64,000 nt of DNA from Patiria miniata (Eukaryota > Echinodermata > Asteroidea > Valvatida > Asterinidae): the NCBI RefSeq assembly GCF_015706575.1, contig NW_024037059.1, forward strand, positions 30,452,129-30,516,128, in the 5' to 3' direction. The notes under the pieces were generated by a model. It saw only the letters and a list, made by a program, of their open reading frames with translations. It was not told where the DNA came from and did no database searches. Each line of letters opens with the position of its first letter. Position 1 is the first letter of the stretch. The position numbers and the translations under genes were made by a program. This document shows, piece after piece, positions 31,566-42,720 of the stretch.

Positions 31566-31655
31566 GGCAAAGGTGAAATCCTGACGTACTGGCTTGAGGG
31601 ACAGGATCCAAGCTACAAGATCGACAGAATCAAACCACCCAAACAAAACTTGTAA
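31566..31655 (+). CDS. Guanylate cyclase terminal exon E (copy 1)
   Basis: Thirty codons: GKGEILTYWLEGQDPSYKID then RIKPPKQNL and stop. The start matches the end of receptor cyclases (human GKGKVRTYWLLGE), where the last strand of the catalytic domain is followed by a short C-terminal tail. The acceptor TTTTTTTCAG at 31565 is strong and the phase (0) fits exon D. The distance from exon D is about 25 kb because of the TRIM cluster. The counterpart in copy 2 is not within the window. Confidence 0.85.
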   Translation, partial: GKGEILTYWLEGQDPSYKIDRIKPPKQNL

Positions 31656-32520
31656 ACATCTAGCATTATCCCAACATCATCTGCAACGGAAGTTACAAAG
31701 TCCAATACCATTTAGATCAGCAATTATTTGTAAAGAGGCAAAAACCATAACCAGCTATCAATCTGAACTAGAAATTATACCACAGTGTGTGTAGGTCTAT
31801 TTGAAAAAGCTAACAACAAATTCAAATTAGCACACAGTTTTGTGTTCACCAACAGTTTTGTTGTTCACGAGAACAGCTTTCATTTAGCAACTTTAAGAAA
31901 AAAAAGTTTAATCGTACTTGTACAATAACTAACTTTGATCAAGTCACTGATTTACAAAGACTGAATTATTTTGAAGTCGCATTATAATCTATTACCATGT
32001 AGAAATTCTAACAAAAATTACATCAAACAATCTAAAAAATAATTTTAATCAAACAAACACACTCTGAGTTCAAAATGTTGAGAGTCGCTACTTTGGTATT
32101 AACTTGTATTCAAACTTCACAAAAAAGAAAGAAATGTATATAACATCGAAAATTACTTTGTAAACTATAATATATCAGTCTAGAATCCAAAGTTGAAAGA
32201 AGAAGCAAGGCTTTTACAGATTTGTAACAAAGATGACACTTGAATTGTCATGGTATTGATAAGAACAAAATCAGCATTGTTATCATACAAAACAGCGTGA
32301 CTAGAAACTAACTTTAAATGGACCCTTGTTAACTAATGCAATATGAGGTATGCAGCTGCAAAACGCAAATAGTAGAATGTGAGGACTCGGGTATTATTCA
32401 CTTTTATAAATAAAGCTTTAGCAATTTTGGACGCACAGATTTTTATAAATTGGCATAGAAGTAAGTTGTGTAACGTGAGAATGTATACAGCAAAAAAATA
32501 AAACCCAATCAGACACTGGT
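31656..32520 (+). other. Probable 3' UTR of the guanylate cyclase with poly(A) signals
   Basis: AT-rich, repeat-poor DNA follows the exon E stop. AATAAA occurs at about 32409 (TATAAATAAAGC) and 32497 (AAAAATAAAACC). No other gene is seen before the duplication boundary at 32615. Confidence 0.5.
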
Positions 32521-32783
32521 GTAAATGGAGGATTTTCTATTGTTCCTCTTCGCTTTTCCTTTGTTTATGCCTAAACTGTTTCGCAACAGCTCTCATTGGT
32601 TTTGTACACGTTTTCCAACAAACCGAGGAGTCCTCGATTTGGTATCTGTCCTTGATGCATCGATGATATTGCACGTGTTCGTCCTCGATTTGCACCATTA
32701 ACATGCACTGCATCCTTTTACGAAGCCATTTTGTTGTTTTGTTTTGGTTTATTCACATTCGGAATTCAAGGTTGCCAGATGGA

Positions 32784-33340
32784 TTCCAATTCGATTTCTG
32801 TGAAGATCAGCTTTTAAAAAGGATACTTTGACAAAGTTTGCAGGGAAATCAGTTAAAAATTTTATTGTTTTTCTCAAAAAATTGACGATTTTTGCCCAAA
32901 ATCTTTAATATAATTATTGGTTGTTTGAATGTTAATTGATGCTCCTCTAACCTCTAAAATAATTTCTGCATAGTTTGGAGAAAAGTCATTTTTTTGGCCA
33001 AATTTCATTTTAAAAAGTGTTGCTTTTTTCAATTTGGGCCAAAAAATGAAATTGCTTCAAATTGGCAGGAAAGATGCCTAAAGGACACTAGAATACATTT
33101 TAATTCGATTTCTGGACAGAAAAGCTTTTAAAAAGGATAATTTGACAGAAATTTGCCGTAAAATCAGTCAAAAAATGTTGTTTTTCTCCAAAACTTGATG
33201 ATTTTTGCCCGAAAGCGTTAAAATGGCCAAAAAAAATGAAATTGCTTCAAATTTGCTGGAAAGATGCCTGAAGGACCCTAGAACGCATTCTAATTTGATT
33301 TCTGGACAGATAAGCTTTTTAAAAAGGATATTAGGGATAT
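32784..33340. repeat. Tandem repeat, unit about 325 bp, copy 2 counterpart
   Basis: This is homologous to 164-860, with several internal deletions; the second unit has lost its middle. The order AGCTTTTAAAAAGGATA, GACAAA, CAGTTAAAAATT is preserved. Confidence 0.7.
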
Positions 33341-33349
33341 TAGGATATT

Positions 33350-33585
33350 AATAGTCGCCCGTAGAGGTACTGATGACGTGTCGAGCATGTATACCTCTAG
33401 GGGCGACCATTAATAGTCGCCCGTAGAGGTAGAGATGACGATTCAAACATAGGGGCGATCATTAAAAATAGTCCATAGAGGTACAGATGACAATTCGAGC
33501 ACGTATACCCCTAGGGGCGATCACTAACGTCGCCCCTAGAGGTACTGATGACGAGTCAAGCATGTATACCTATAGAAGCGGGCCT
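33350..33585. repeat. Expanded array of ~66-bp hairpin units (copy 2)
   Basis: About four units each contain GTCGCCC, TAGAGGTAC and, inverted, GTATACC, CTAGGGGCGA, so each unit is its own palindrome. Copy 1 (865-915) has only one such unit, so the array grew after the 32.6-kb duplication or shrank in copy 1. Confidence 0.75.
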
Positions 33586-33756
33586 CTCTGCATCTGTATC
33601 ACAAAAATGGTCCTTTTTTCCCTCTAGTTTCCCAACCCATTATTATTATTATTAATTATTAATGCAGATTTCATTTAACAAACCTCATTGTGTTGAATGG
33701 AATCTGGGTTGGGATTTTTTTCGTGATACAGATACAGAGAGTCCCGTTTGTTAAAG
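33577..33756. repeat. Hairpin of 921-1008 with 75-bp insertion in its loop (copy 2)
   Basis: The arms GCATCTGTATCAC and CGTGATACAGATACAGAGAG are split by 33637-33711, a segment starting CCCAACCCATTATTATT and ending AATCTGGGTTGGG (9-bp inverted ends) that copy 1 lacks. Confidence 0.7.
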
Positions 33757-33970
33757 CCTCTTAGAGTCTAGTATCTACAACATAGTTTTAGCTCTAGCTC
33801 TATGTCGAATTCCTGATGAGCATTGGAGCTGGAGTTACTCAAGCTAGGGGGTTTCCCAAGCTAGAGTTTCTCAAGCTACACGATCGCCAAAACTTCGAAC
33901 TCTTGTAGTATTGCCGTTAATTATTGTACGGTTGTTGTCTTTTGTCCTTGTGGGATTTTGTTTGTCATAG

Positions 33971-34143
33971 TTCTCGGCTGGGGTACCTATGAAGACGAGA
34001 AGGCCACTAAGGCATAAGAGGCGGTCATGATCTTCGCCTAAGACCCGGCCGGCAAGAAGACCTATGTGTACAACTACAAGGACTGGGTGTGGGACGTCAA
34101 GGATACTGTTCAACTCGCTCCATTCTTCGGAACTAGCAGATAC
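33971..34143 (+). pseudogene. Decayed exon, receptor guanylate cyclase extracellular region (copy 2)
   Basis: This is the counterpart of 1249-1413, with the same CATAG acceptor and TAC|GTAAGT donor. It reads in one frame through LGWGTYEDEKATKA, then a stop (TAA), EAVMIFA, a second stop (TAA), then DPAGKKTYVYNYKDWVWDV and DTVQLAPFFGTSRY. The breaks differ from those in copy 1, so the two copies probably decayed independently. Splice signals are retained although the reading frame is not. The assignment to the ligand-binding domain of a natriuretic-peptide-type receptor is tentative. Confidence 0.5.
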
Positions 34144-34186
34144 GTAAGTCAAAAAAACTTACAAACTTAATAGCATGATGAAATTA

Positions 34187-34662
34187 AATTAAAGGTAATA
34201 TACATCATTTGCAAACATCCAAACACAAAACTGCCAAATTATTATGAAATACCTAACTTGACTGAAAGTGAATAATATTCTCTCAAGCATCCTATGAAAC
34301 CATTTAGGCGAGATGTCATTTTTAAGAAAAGTGGAATTTTTGAATCCCTTTCCAACGATGGTCGACATTTTTTTTTTTAAATACTGCCCCTAATTCACCA
34401 AATTTAGTTAGTCCACAAGCCAGCTAGTCTGGTTCCCTGACCTGAAAATTCCTTGACATCTATAAATTGGTCCGTTTCATATAAAGTAGGGTCAGGGAAC
34501 CAGACTACAAGAACAGCATTTTTTTTGTTTTTCCCCCCAGCATCAATGAACACAAAACTTTAAACAGGTCAGTGTAACAATATTTGCTATAAAATACTAA
34601 CCCCCCAATCCATCCATTTCTGAAAATTACAGCAAAAGAAAAATGTTGTATATCTAACTATA
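34187..34662. mobile_element. TTAA-type MITE, copy 2 counterpart of 1465-1935
   Basis: It begins TTAAAGGTAATATACATCAT and ends near AAAATGTTGTATATC. It carries the same nested AGTCTGGTTCCCTGAC foldback (34435-34507). Presence in both duplication copies dates the insertion before the 32.6-kb duplication. Confidence 0.6.
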
Positions 34663-34912
34663 ATTCCGGAAATCTCTGTCTGTCTGTATTTTGATTATCT
34701 TCAGAACTGGGCAGCGTATGAAGTTGAAAATCAGCGGGTGTATTGCTCAGGACTCCAGAGTGTGCAGTGCCAAGTTTGAATTTGTTTGGATGAGCGGTTC
34801 TCGAAAAAGCTGCAAAAAGCAACATTTTCTGAGGCAAATGCGGCAGTATTTATAGCCTAGACCAGCACGCGCACACTGCCATATCATTTTCAATTGTTTA
34901 CGTCATGTTTAA

Positions 34913-35327
34913 CCCTAAAAGTGCCGGGTTATTTTGACCATCTCTCAGCCATCCCCCCCCCCCCCCCCAAGATCTCGGCCTTCGGGTGACGAAAAATTTT
35001 GAAACTCGGTACATGCATAGAAAACTCTTCATAAACATACCCAAGAAATTTGATGACGATAGGTCAAAGGGTTTTGGAATTATGGCTAATTAATTATTCG
35101 TGAGTACGAAAAGCAATTCTGCTCTGTGTACACGACGTATACGGGGAAATTCTCGCTGCGCGGCAACCTGTGGTCCGATTTTTATGTTTTTGGTATCAAA
35201 AGATACGCAAGGCTCGAGGCTAAAAGTCATAACAACTCCGGTTGGGAAAAAAAAATTTTTCAAGGTTATCGCGGGAAAAGGTTGACGGGGATTCCGCCCC
35301 GCCCCCCCCGCCCCGCCCCTTTTAGGG
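34913..35327. mobile_element. piggyBac-like MITE, 415 bp, TTAA target duplication
   Basis: The left end is TTAA|CCCTAAAAGTGCCGGG and the right end is GCCCCTTTTAGGG|TTAA. CCC...GGG ends with TTAA on both sides are the signature of the piggyBac superfamily. There is no coding capacity. A G/C-rich homopolymer run lies near the left third. Confidence 0.72.
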
Positions 35328-36180
35328 TTAAGTGAAAGCGTGTGTGCTCAATATGACGCAACACTGGAAAAAGGAAGTGCACATGCATTGTAGGGCGATA
35401 CCATTGTCCAGTATGGGCACATGCATTGTAGGGCGATACCATTGTCCAGTATGGGTGAATAGCACTGCATACCATATGTTTCCGTATGTACACGTACGTG
35501 GTGGCTGCACAGGAACATTATTTTTTGCAGTTGACTGAGCGACCATTGTAGGCGGTCTACTGAGCAACCTTACGGCAGGGCGATACCATTGTCCAGTAGG
35601 GGTGAATATCTGCAGCTTTTGCGAGAAGCAATCGCCCAAACAACTTCAAACTTGGCACAAGCTTTGACATGAGTGTGCGTTCAACCTGTCAAAACAACAC
35701 CATTGAATCGCGTGCATTGTTCGCATGAGTTGTTCTCAAAAACTCTGCAAGCATGCAACCAATACCAGCGGCAAAGCAATTTGCGCTTCCCGAACATGCA
35801 CATTTTAGACGGGAACTGCACTAGTTTTTTTAATTATGAAATATCATTTTGGGGTTTGGATTCCGCTTTTTTGGACTCGCACTGTATTTGTGTCAGGTTT
35901 TCAACCTCCGTTCCACCAAAATCTTACCCCCCTGATGAAGTTTGACAAGAAGCCTGGCTGCAGCAGAAATTCAAAACACATGCCAGCCGCAGCCTATAGA
36001 CTTTGTGCACAGGTACCCCTCGACGGTTATAAAGGGAAAGTTGGGGAAGACCACTGGAAGGGACATTGTGGAGAGCTGTTGGCCAATCATGGGCGTAGCC
36101 AGTGGGGTGGGGAGGGGGGGGGGGTAAGGGGGATATAAACAACCCAATATTTTGTAAAGACTGCCCTTTTCCATTCAAAT
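35328..36180. other. Copy 2-specific insertion region with short tandem repeats
   Basis: No counterpart exists in copy 1. GTAGGGCGATACCATTGTCC occurs at about 35390 and 35428 (38-bp tandem units), with a diverged third copy near 35575. A G-run with ATGGGCGTAGCCAGTGG near 36088 looks like one end of a hAT-like repeat. No convincing gene is seen. Confidence 0.5.
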
Positions 36181-36747
36181 CAGAGTTGTAATGACTCGAG
36201 TCAATGACTCGACTCGAGTCCGACTCGAGTCAAATTTTTGGTGACTCGACTCGACTCGAGTCCCTATGGGTAAATGACTCGACTCGACTCGAGTCACTGC
36301 AAGCAAATGACTCGACTCGACTCGAGTCCCTCATCAAAAGACTCGACTCGACTCGAGCGAAGGCTAATAAGACTCGAGTCCCAAAATTAAAAGCAAACTT
36401 TTGCGAAAAGTATTTGCAATGACTTACGGTGCGAATTTTATGTTCATTTACAAACAACGTGTCACAGACTCCCACCTTATGGTTCTGGAACGCACAAAAT
36501 ACTATTCAGGAACCAGATTTATTTTCCAATTCGTTGTTTCATCATTGGCTTAGGGCGATTTCTTATAAGCCTCTCGGATTTGAACGCCGGCTAAAGTTAT
36601 GCCCTCCTTTTATACATTTTGGTAAATAGTGTTAAAATATTCGTGACTCGATTTGACTCGAGCTAAATATTTGACTCGATTCGACTCGACTCGACCTTCT
36701 TGACCTAATGACTCGACTCGACTCGAGTCACTTCTTTAAAATGACTC
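36181..36747. mobile_element. hAT-like element with GACTCGAGTC subterminal repeats
   Basis: The left end CAGAGTTGTAATGACTCGAG is hAT-like. Dense GACTCGACTCGAGTC palindromic repeats lie at 36190-36380 and 36640-36735, flanking a unique centre. The right terminus is degenerate. It replaces the left part of the TTAA MITE found at 2880 in copy 1. Confidence 0.6.
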
Positions 36748-37113
36748 TAATAATAATTACATCAGTTACTTTTTGGATAGCTGCAAATGATGGACTGTAG
36801 CTTTAAGGCCAAGTACATGTATGAGATACTTGAGATTTCTTCAGTTAGATTTGGGGCTTCAATTGTGTGGCAATTTCGTCTATGGTTTTGACTTAAAGGT
36901 CTAAATTTATTCTTATACCACCTTTTCATATATGCCTTTTCATCGTCCATTGCATAAATATAGTTGCATGTATAGTTTTATAGGTACCGATATACAAACC
37001 AAATTGAAAAGCGGCTTAGTGTATTCAAAATTTTTCAAATTGTCATCTCAAATTACTGCAAACCAAACCTATCCCTCATTTTCACCATTAACGTCTTGTT
37101 CTCAACTTGCCAG

Positions 37114-37182
37114 GTCGTTAACTTGTTGAATGCCTTGTACACGCTGTTCGACGCCATCATTTCCAACTATGACGTCTACAAG
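37114..37182 (+). CDS. Guanylate cyclase exon A (copy 2)
   Basis: It encodes the same 23 residues as 3718-3786 (VVNLLNALYTLFDAIISNYD, VYK), with acceptor TTGCCAG and donor AAG|GTAAAT kept. As in copy 1, the preceding cyclase and kinase-homology exons are missing between the decayed receptor exon and this one. Confidence 0.84.
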
Positions 37183-37372
37183 GTAAATATTTCATATAAC
37201 CCAGCAGATTGTTTAAAACCAAACTTGCAACAAAATTTAAATCACAGGATGTTAAAATGTGCTATTAGCTAATAGTTCCAAGTTACATTAAGACAAAAAA
37301 AAGATGTAAACATGTTTTCTATTATATCTGAAAGCAAAACTAACCAATAATAAATGATAACATCTTACAAAG

Positions 37373-37547
37373 GTTGAAACCATTGGTGATGCCTACATGC
37401 TGGTCTCCGGCCTACCGCTCTGTAATGGCAACCGTCATGCCGGTATGATCGCCTCGGCTGCATGGCATCTGCTGGAGGGCTTTAGTAGTTTCATCGTGCC
37501 GCACAAACAAGAGGAGAAACTCAAACTCCGAATCGGTATTCACTCAG
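37373..37547 (+). CDS. Guanylate cyclase exon B (copy 2), catalytic core
   Basis: It is intact, with [20 protein letters not shown] to LRIGIHSG. Compared with copy 1 it has Arg to Cys in LPLCNGN, Thr to Ala in IASAAWHLL and Val to Phe in EGFSSF. The guanine-contacting Glu and metal-binding Asp are kept. The acceptor is CTTACAAAG rather than copy 1's TTGTTCAG, still a usable AG. The donor is identical (phase 1). Confidence 0.85.
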
Positions 37548-37599
37548 GTAAGATCGTTGTCTTTGCTTGTGGTAGAGGTACTCATGATGGATCGCAACT

Positions 37600-38870
<1,271 letters not shown>

Positions 38871-38944
38871 TAGAATCTTGTTACACAAGACAACTCTAAT
38901 TATGCTGATATATGGATTCGAGAAAGTAAACGCACAAACGTAAT

Positions 38945-39705
38945 TAAGCATGAAGTGTGAACCAGCCTCACCTCATGTTGGAAAACTTCATTCCATTGGC
39001 GCTGTGGACCCCATGCACGATACTTTTAAGCCGTCCTGGGCGCAGACATTTTGAATTCATGTGCGTGTTTGTGGAACATAATGAAATCACACGGAATGGA
39101 TTTCGGATAATGTGCTCTATTAAAAGGCAAGGCGCAAGTACATTACGCGAACAACATAAGTGCGTTTTCTGTGAGTATGACGGTAAAAAAATGTTACGGC
39201 AAATGTCATCTGCAGCGCCTATGAGTTTGAGTTTGCGTAGATTGACGCAGAGCAAAATGAAACGCTCATGTACTAATTGTGCTTTTTGGTTATGGGCGTA
39301 TCGGCTTTGATAACGCACTGGTAATAGAATACAAATGCAGATATGCAAATAGCCGTACTAAAGCCATACTAAATTTCGAGTTTTCCTAGGTTTGTGCACA
39401 AATATGGATGCGCCCAACTGGGCTCAATTTCATGGCTCTAATACCGTTAGCAAAAATCTGTGCTTACTATAAAATTCCCTGCTGGCGATAAGCGTATTTC
39501 ACGGGTTAGCGAGGAATTTTGGCTTGTGCGCATGCGTATGTCCTGTACTAGGATTCTGTGCTTATAAGGTTAGTGCAGAATTGTGCTAGCGTGGTGAGCA
39601 CAAAATGATGATCGTAAGCGTGGAATTTTGTGGTAAGCAGAACCATAAATTTGGGCCATGCAGGCTTCATTTGTACAGCGAGTTAGTGCTCTAATAATTT
39701 ATTAT
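38945..39705. mobile_element. Rearranged copy of the AGAGCTATATTA element with a nested MITE
   Basis: It matches 50667-51156 in inverse orientation: CAGGACGGCTTGAA-type right-arm sequence near 39032, GGGCGCATCCAT-type left-arm sequence near 39405 and a terminus ATTTATTATAGCTCT near 39698. One terminus is missing and a 238-bp MITE interrupts it at 39420-39657. Confidence 0.6.
39420..39657. mobile_element. GGGCYCAATTTCATGG MITE, 238 bp, nested
   Basis: GGGCTCAATTTCATGG at the left and CCATAAATTTGGGCC at the right are inverse ends. Inner sequence continues with TGCTTAC/GTAAGCA symmetry. The interrupted host matches across the gap (GCGCCCA ... GCAGGC). Confidence 0.7.
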
Positions 39706-39810
39706 AGCTCTGTGGTATAACCCAACTTCAATTATTCATGGAAAATGTTCATGATATTTTATATATGTGAGCCGAAATATTTATTTTCCCTCACCCCATC
39801 AATTTAACAG

Positions 39811-39902
39811 TGCTCAAGATTCATGTGAGTCCTGAATGCAGACAGGTACTGGAAGAACTTGGAGGATACAATCTAGTAGAGAGAGGACTGGTTGCCATGA
39901 AG
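39811..39902 (+). CDS. Guanylate cyclase exon D (copy 2)
   Basis: It reads (V)LKIHVSPECRQVLEELGG, YNLVERGLVAMK; the first residue, split with exon C, is Val here and Ala in copy 1. The acceptor is TTTAACAG and the donor is AAG|GTATGG. It would splice to an exon E beyond the window end. Confidence 0.84.
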
Positions 39903-39939
39903 GTATGGCATTTATTTTGATTGCGTAGATCCTTTCTTA

Positions 39940-40411
39940 GGGTTCGTTCAATTAGCTCACCCGGGTCGACTCGGATTAGCCCTGTGCCGTTTGATTAGCT
40001 CTGACGTCATTCTCAGGGCTCACCCGGGTCAGCCACCACAGACCCTGCTCGTGGAGCAGAGTCAGTGGTGGAGATACGTCACACGCATGCGTTGTTCATT
40101 CCGTAGAAACGTACAAATGGCGAAGAGGACCTAAACATCAACTTTATTTGAAGTTGAAACATAATTATTTATTGATCTCATTGCGATTTTAGAGGCTATA
40201 ATTCCAGCTTAGCATTTTTACTTATTTCAATTGACGGAAAAGCAGTAAATCTGAAGAAAAAACTCAGTTTGAAAAGGGCATTTTGTCAGTGGCTACGGCC
40301 GGGGCTACAGACGTCACGTGAGGATCGTGATGGCCTGCATTCTGCATTTGAGCGTTTCAAAATCAGTCTGCCTTTAGCCGAGTTGATCCGGGTGAGCTAC
40401 TCGAATGCACC
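39940..40411. mobile_element. Harbinger-like MITE, 472 bp, TTA target duplication (copy 2)
   Basis: TTA|GGGTTCGTTCAATTAGCTC at the left and GAGCTACTCGAATGCACC|TTA at the right. Inverted ends of about 33 bp with a 3-bp TTA duplication fit the PIF/Harbinger superfamily. There is no transposase frame. Confidence 0.75.
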
Positions 40412-40487
40412 TTATATTTGATTGACCAACTATAACTGTTTAAATGCTCGAACTTAAAAGAAGTATTTACTACTTTGGTTGTTGTGA

Positions 40488-40590
40488 TAAAACTAGCCTC
40501 CTGAGATGATCCATGCAGCGTTCTTTATTCCCGAGGTAATACCCAGGGAAATTGAATGCTCCATGGATCACAGAGGGAGGCTAGTTTTAC
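40488..40590. repeat. Unit-boundary foldback
   Basis: The best preserved arms: AAAACTAGCCTCCTGAGATG and the right arm GGAGGCTAGTTTTAC. It lies about 75 bases after the Harbinger-like MITE. Confidence 0.75.
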
Positions 40591-41306
40591 TACGCTATCA
40601 GTTAAAAGCAGTCAGTATTTGGTTTTTTTATGCCCCATCCACAGATACTACTTGTTTTTGCTAGATAACTGAATAATTTACCCGAAATGTCATAAAAACG
40701 TACCTCAATTTCAATATGAAAGTAATTGAAAATTTCCTCGTACTTTTTCAAACTACCCCTTCATTAAGTGTTGGAACAAAACGCCCAACATGCAAAACCC
40801 ATAATATGCATACACTGCTGTTGCTATGTTGGTTGCTACGTGCATAGAACTTTGTCAGCCTTGAATAGTCTTTTTAGTGGTTGTATTGTCTTTTGGGCTG
40901 TGTGTAACGGGGAAAAAAAGGCTAAGAAAACAACTGGTTGAAATGATTAGGTTGCAATTTACTTTTAGAAACTGGGACAAAAAAGATAGAAAATCAAGGA
41001 AACAAAATAAACTTCTCAAAAATGTAATTAAGTCTTATTAAAGAATATCCTTCACATTCAAAAAAATAAATTAAAATCCTGAATGAACAAACTAGTTTAA
41101 AAGAAATCTCAATCTGGATCAAACAACGAATTAAAAACTCAAAAAGGAATTTGTCATTAACAAATTAACAATTGGATTAAATTTTAGGAGAATATTAACA
41201 ACTAAGGTATTAAAAAATGGATTGACAGAAAAAAATTTAACCAAGGGGAAAAAAAGCCAATGTCATACATAACTGTTCCAGTACCAACGATACAAACGCT
41301 ATTGAT

Positions 41307-41871
41307 CAGTATTGTAGTTGAGTATTTTTTTCCAAGTACCGAGTACTGCCCAGTCCTTAAGTTACTGAGTACAAGTACTTTTTCTTCTGAGTACAAGTAC
41401 TTTTTCTTCTGAGTACAAGTTCAGGTCTCTAAGTACGAGTATTTGTACTTCTAAGTACGAGTACAAGTACTTGTATTCCGAGTACGAGTACTTCTATTTC
41501 CAATACAGCCATACGGCCATGGTTCATTGTGCATAATTGTCCCAGGCCCAGTCAGACCGATATACAGACCCACTCACAGCTAGCTGTTAAATGTGTTTGT
41601 CCGGACGTACACAGAAAAAAATCAGCAAACTTTGATGTCTCTGCAAGTAAATCAAACATTTCCAACTGAAAATATCGATAATAAAATAAGGCCGTGGTAA
41701 GTCAATCTATACCATTTTTTTTTAGTACTGCTATTCAAGTACGAGTACTTTGATAAGCAAGTAAAAATTCATCATGTCAAGTATGAGTACTTTGCTGCCC
41801 GAGTACAAGTACCGTCATTTCGAGTACGAGTACTTTGGCATTCAAGTATGAGTACGAGTACTACAACGCTG
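41307..41871. mobile_element. hAT-like element, 565 bp, with 8-bp target duplication
   Basis: The left end is CAGTATTGTAGTTGAGTA and the right end is the inverse of CAGCGTTGTAGTACTCGTAC. It is flanked by CTATTGAT and CTCTTAAT (6 of 8 match). Empty paralogous sites reading GCTATTGATTCAAG occur near 8964, 19090, 50010 and 59470. Inside, GAGTAC/GTACTC repeats crowd both ends around a unique centre (41480-41740). Confidence 0.82.
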
Positions 41872-41879
41872 CTCTTAAT

Positions 41880-42720
41880 TCAAGTTCAGAGTTCAAACAT
41901 GCAGTCTGCCCGCGTTAACTACGGAAGCACAAAATGGACATTGCACAAATGTTTTGTGTGATGGTCGTCAGTTTTGTGATCCAAGGAATTAACAAAACAT
42001 GCAAAATTTACAAAGCTTTGAATTGAATATTTACTTAGTCTCATGCCATTATGTTACATATACAATGTACTTTTACAAAATGAAGATTGGCGAAATTTGC
42101 TTCATTAAGAGTTAAGACATTTCATATTACGTGACATAAAAGTTATGGACTTTTTTATTATTATAACATTAAATACAGTGATTTTTTTACGACATTACAG
42201 TAGTAAAGTTAATTTTGTGAATTTACGGTCCCTTCAATCTTAAAATAGTTTGTCAGCAAAAACTGTTCTACGGATCAAGAAACATTGAACGCTTTTTCTC
42301 TTTCTACACTGTTGATGATTGGATTTCTCTTTTTCCGATACATTATTACTGGAGAGTACACCATAGACCTACTCACACATTTGTTGGGACCGAAAACATG
42401 TGGGACCAGCAGAAAGTCCCCATAACTCGGTCCTAATTCGCCTAACAATAAAAAACGTCCCCATAACGCGGTGTAGGCCTACCCAGGCCAACGCACATGC
42501 CAAAATGCATTGAGGGAGATTAACTGAAACACACCAACGTTACCAGTTAACTCAATTTCAAACGGGTTTTACAATCTGAGTAAATATTATAATTTCATGA
42601 ATGTAGCTGGTTCAACTACAACAGGTCATGTTCTGCTAGGCCTTGTAAAGCAAATCATCAGATGCAGGTTAACCCCGGTTCAAATATAGCAGTTAGTTTT
42701 TCGGAGGGCCATCAGGCAAA
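41880..42720. other. Conserved 3' flank of TRIM copy d
   Basis: No gene is seen. The sequence is closest to the 3' flank of copy b (19740-19914), sharing CTGCTAGGCCTTGTAAAGCA and the lack of an AATAA insertion before CAGGCAAATC, which supports a mosaic origin for copy d. Confidence 0.55.

Larger units (their letters stand above)
1..32614. repeat. Large tandem duplication, copy 1
   Basis: The first bases (CCAACAAACCGAGGAGTCCT) recur at 32615, and the same order of landmarks follows in both copies: 325-bp repeats, hairpin, decayed receptor exon, cyclase exons A-D, a Harbinger-like element, a foldback repeat and a minus-strand TRIM cluster. This copy is complete and ends with cyclase exon E and its 3' UTR. 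Homologous positions drift from an offset of 32614 to about 33300 because of insertions private to one copy. Confidence 0.88.

Noticed and set aside
38957-39348. Opposing open frames of about 120 codons near 39000-39350
   Set aside because: They lie entirely within the rearranged AGAGCTATATTA element and are not kept in its other copies.
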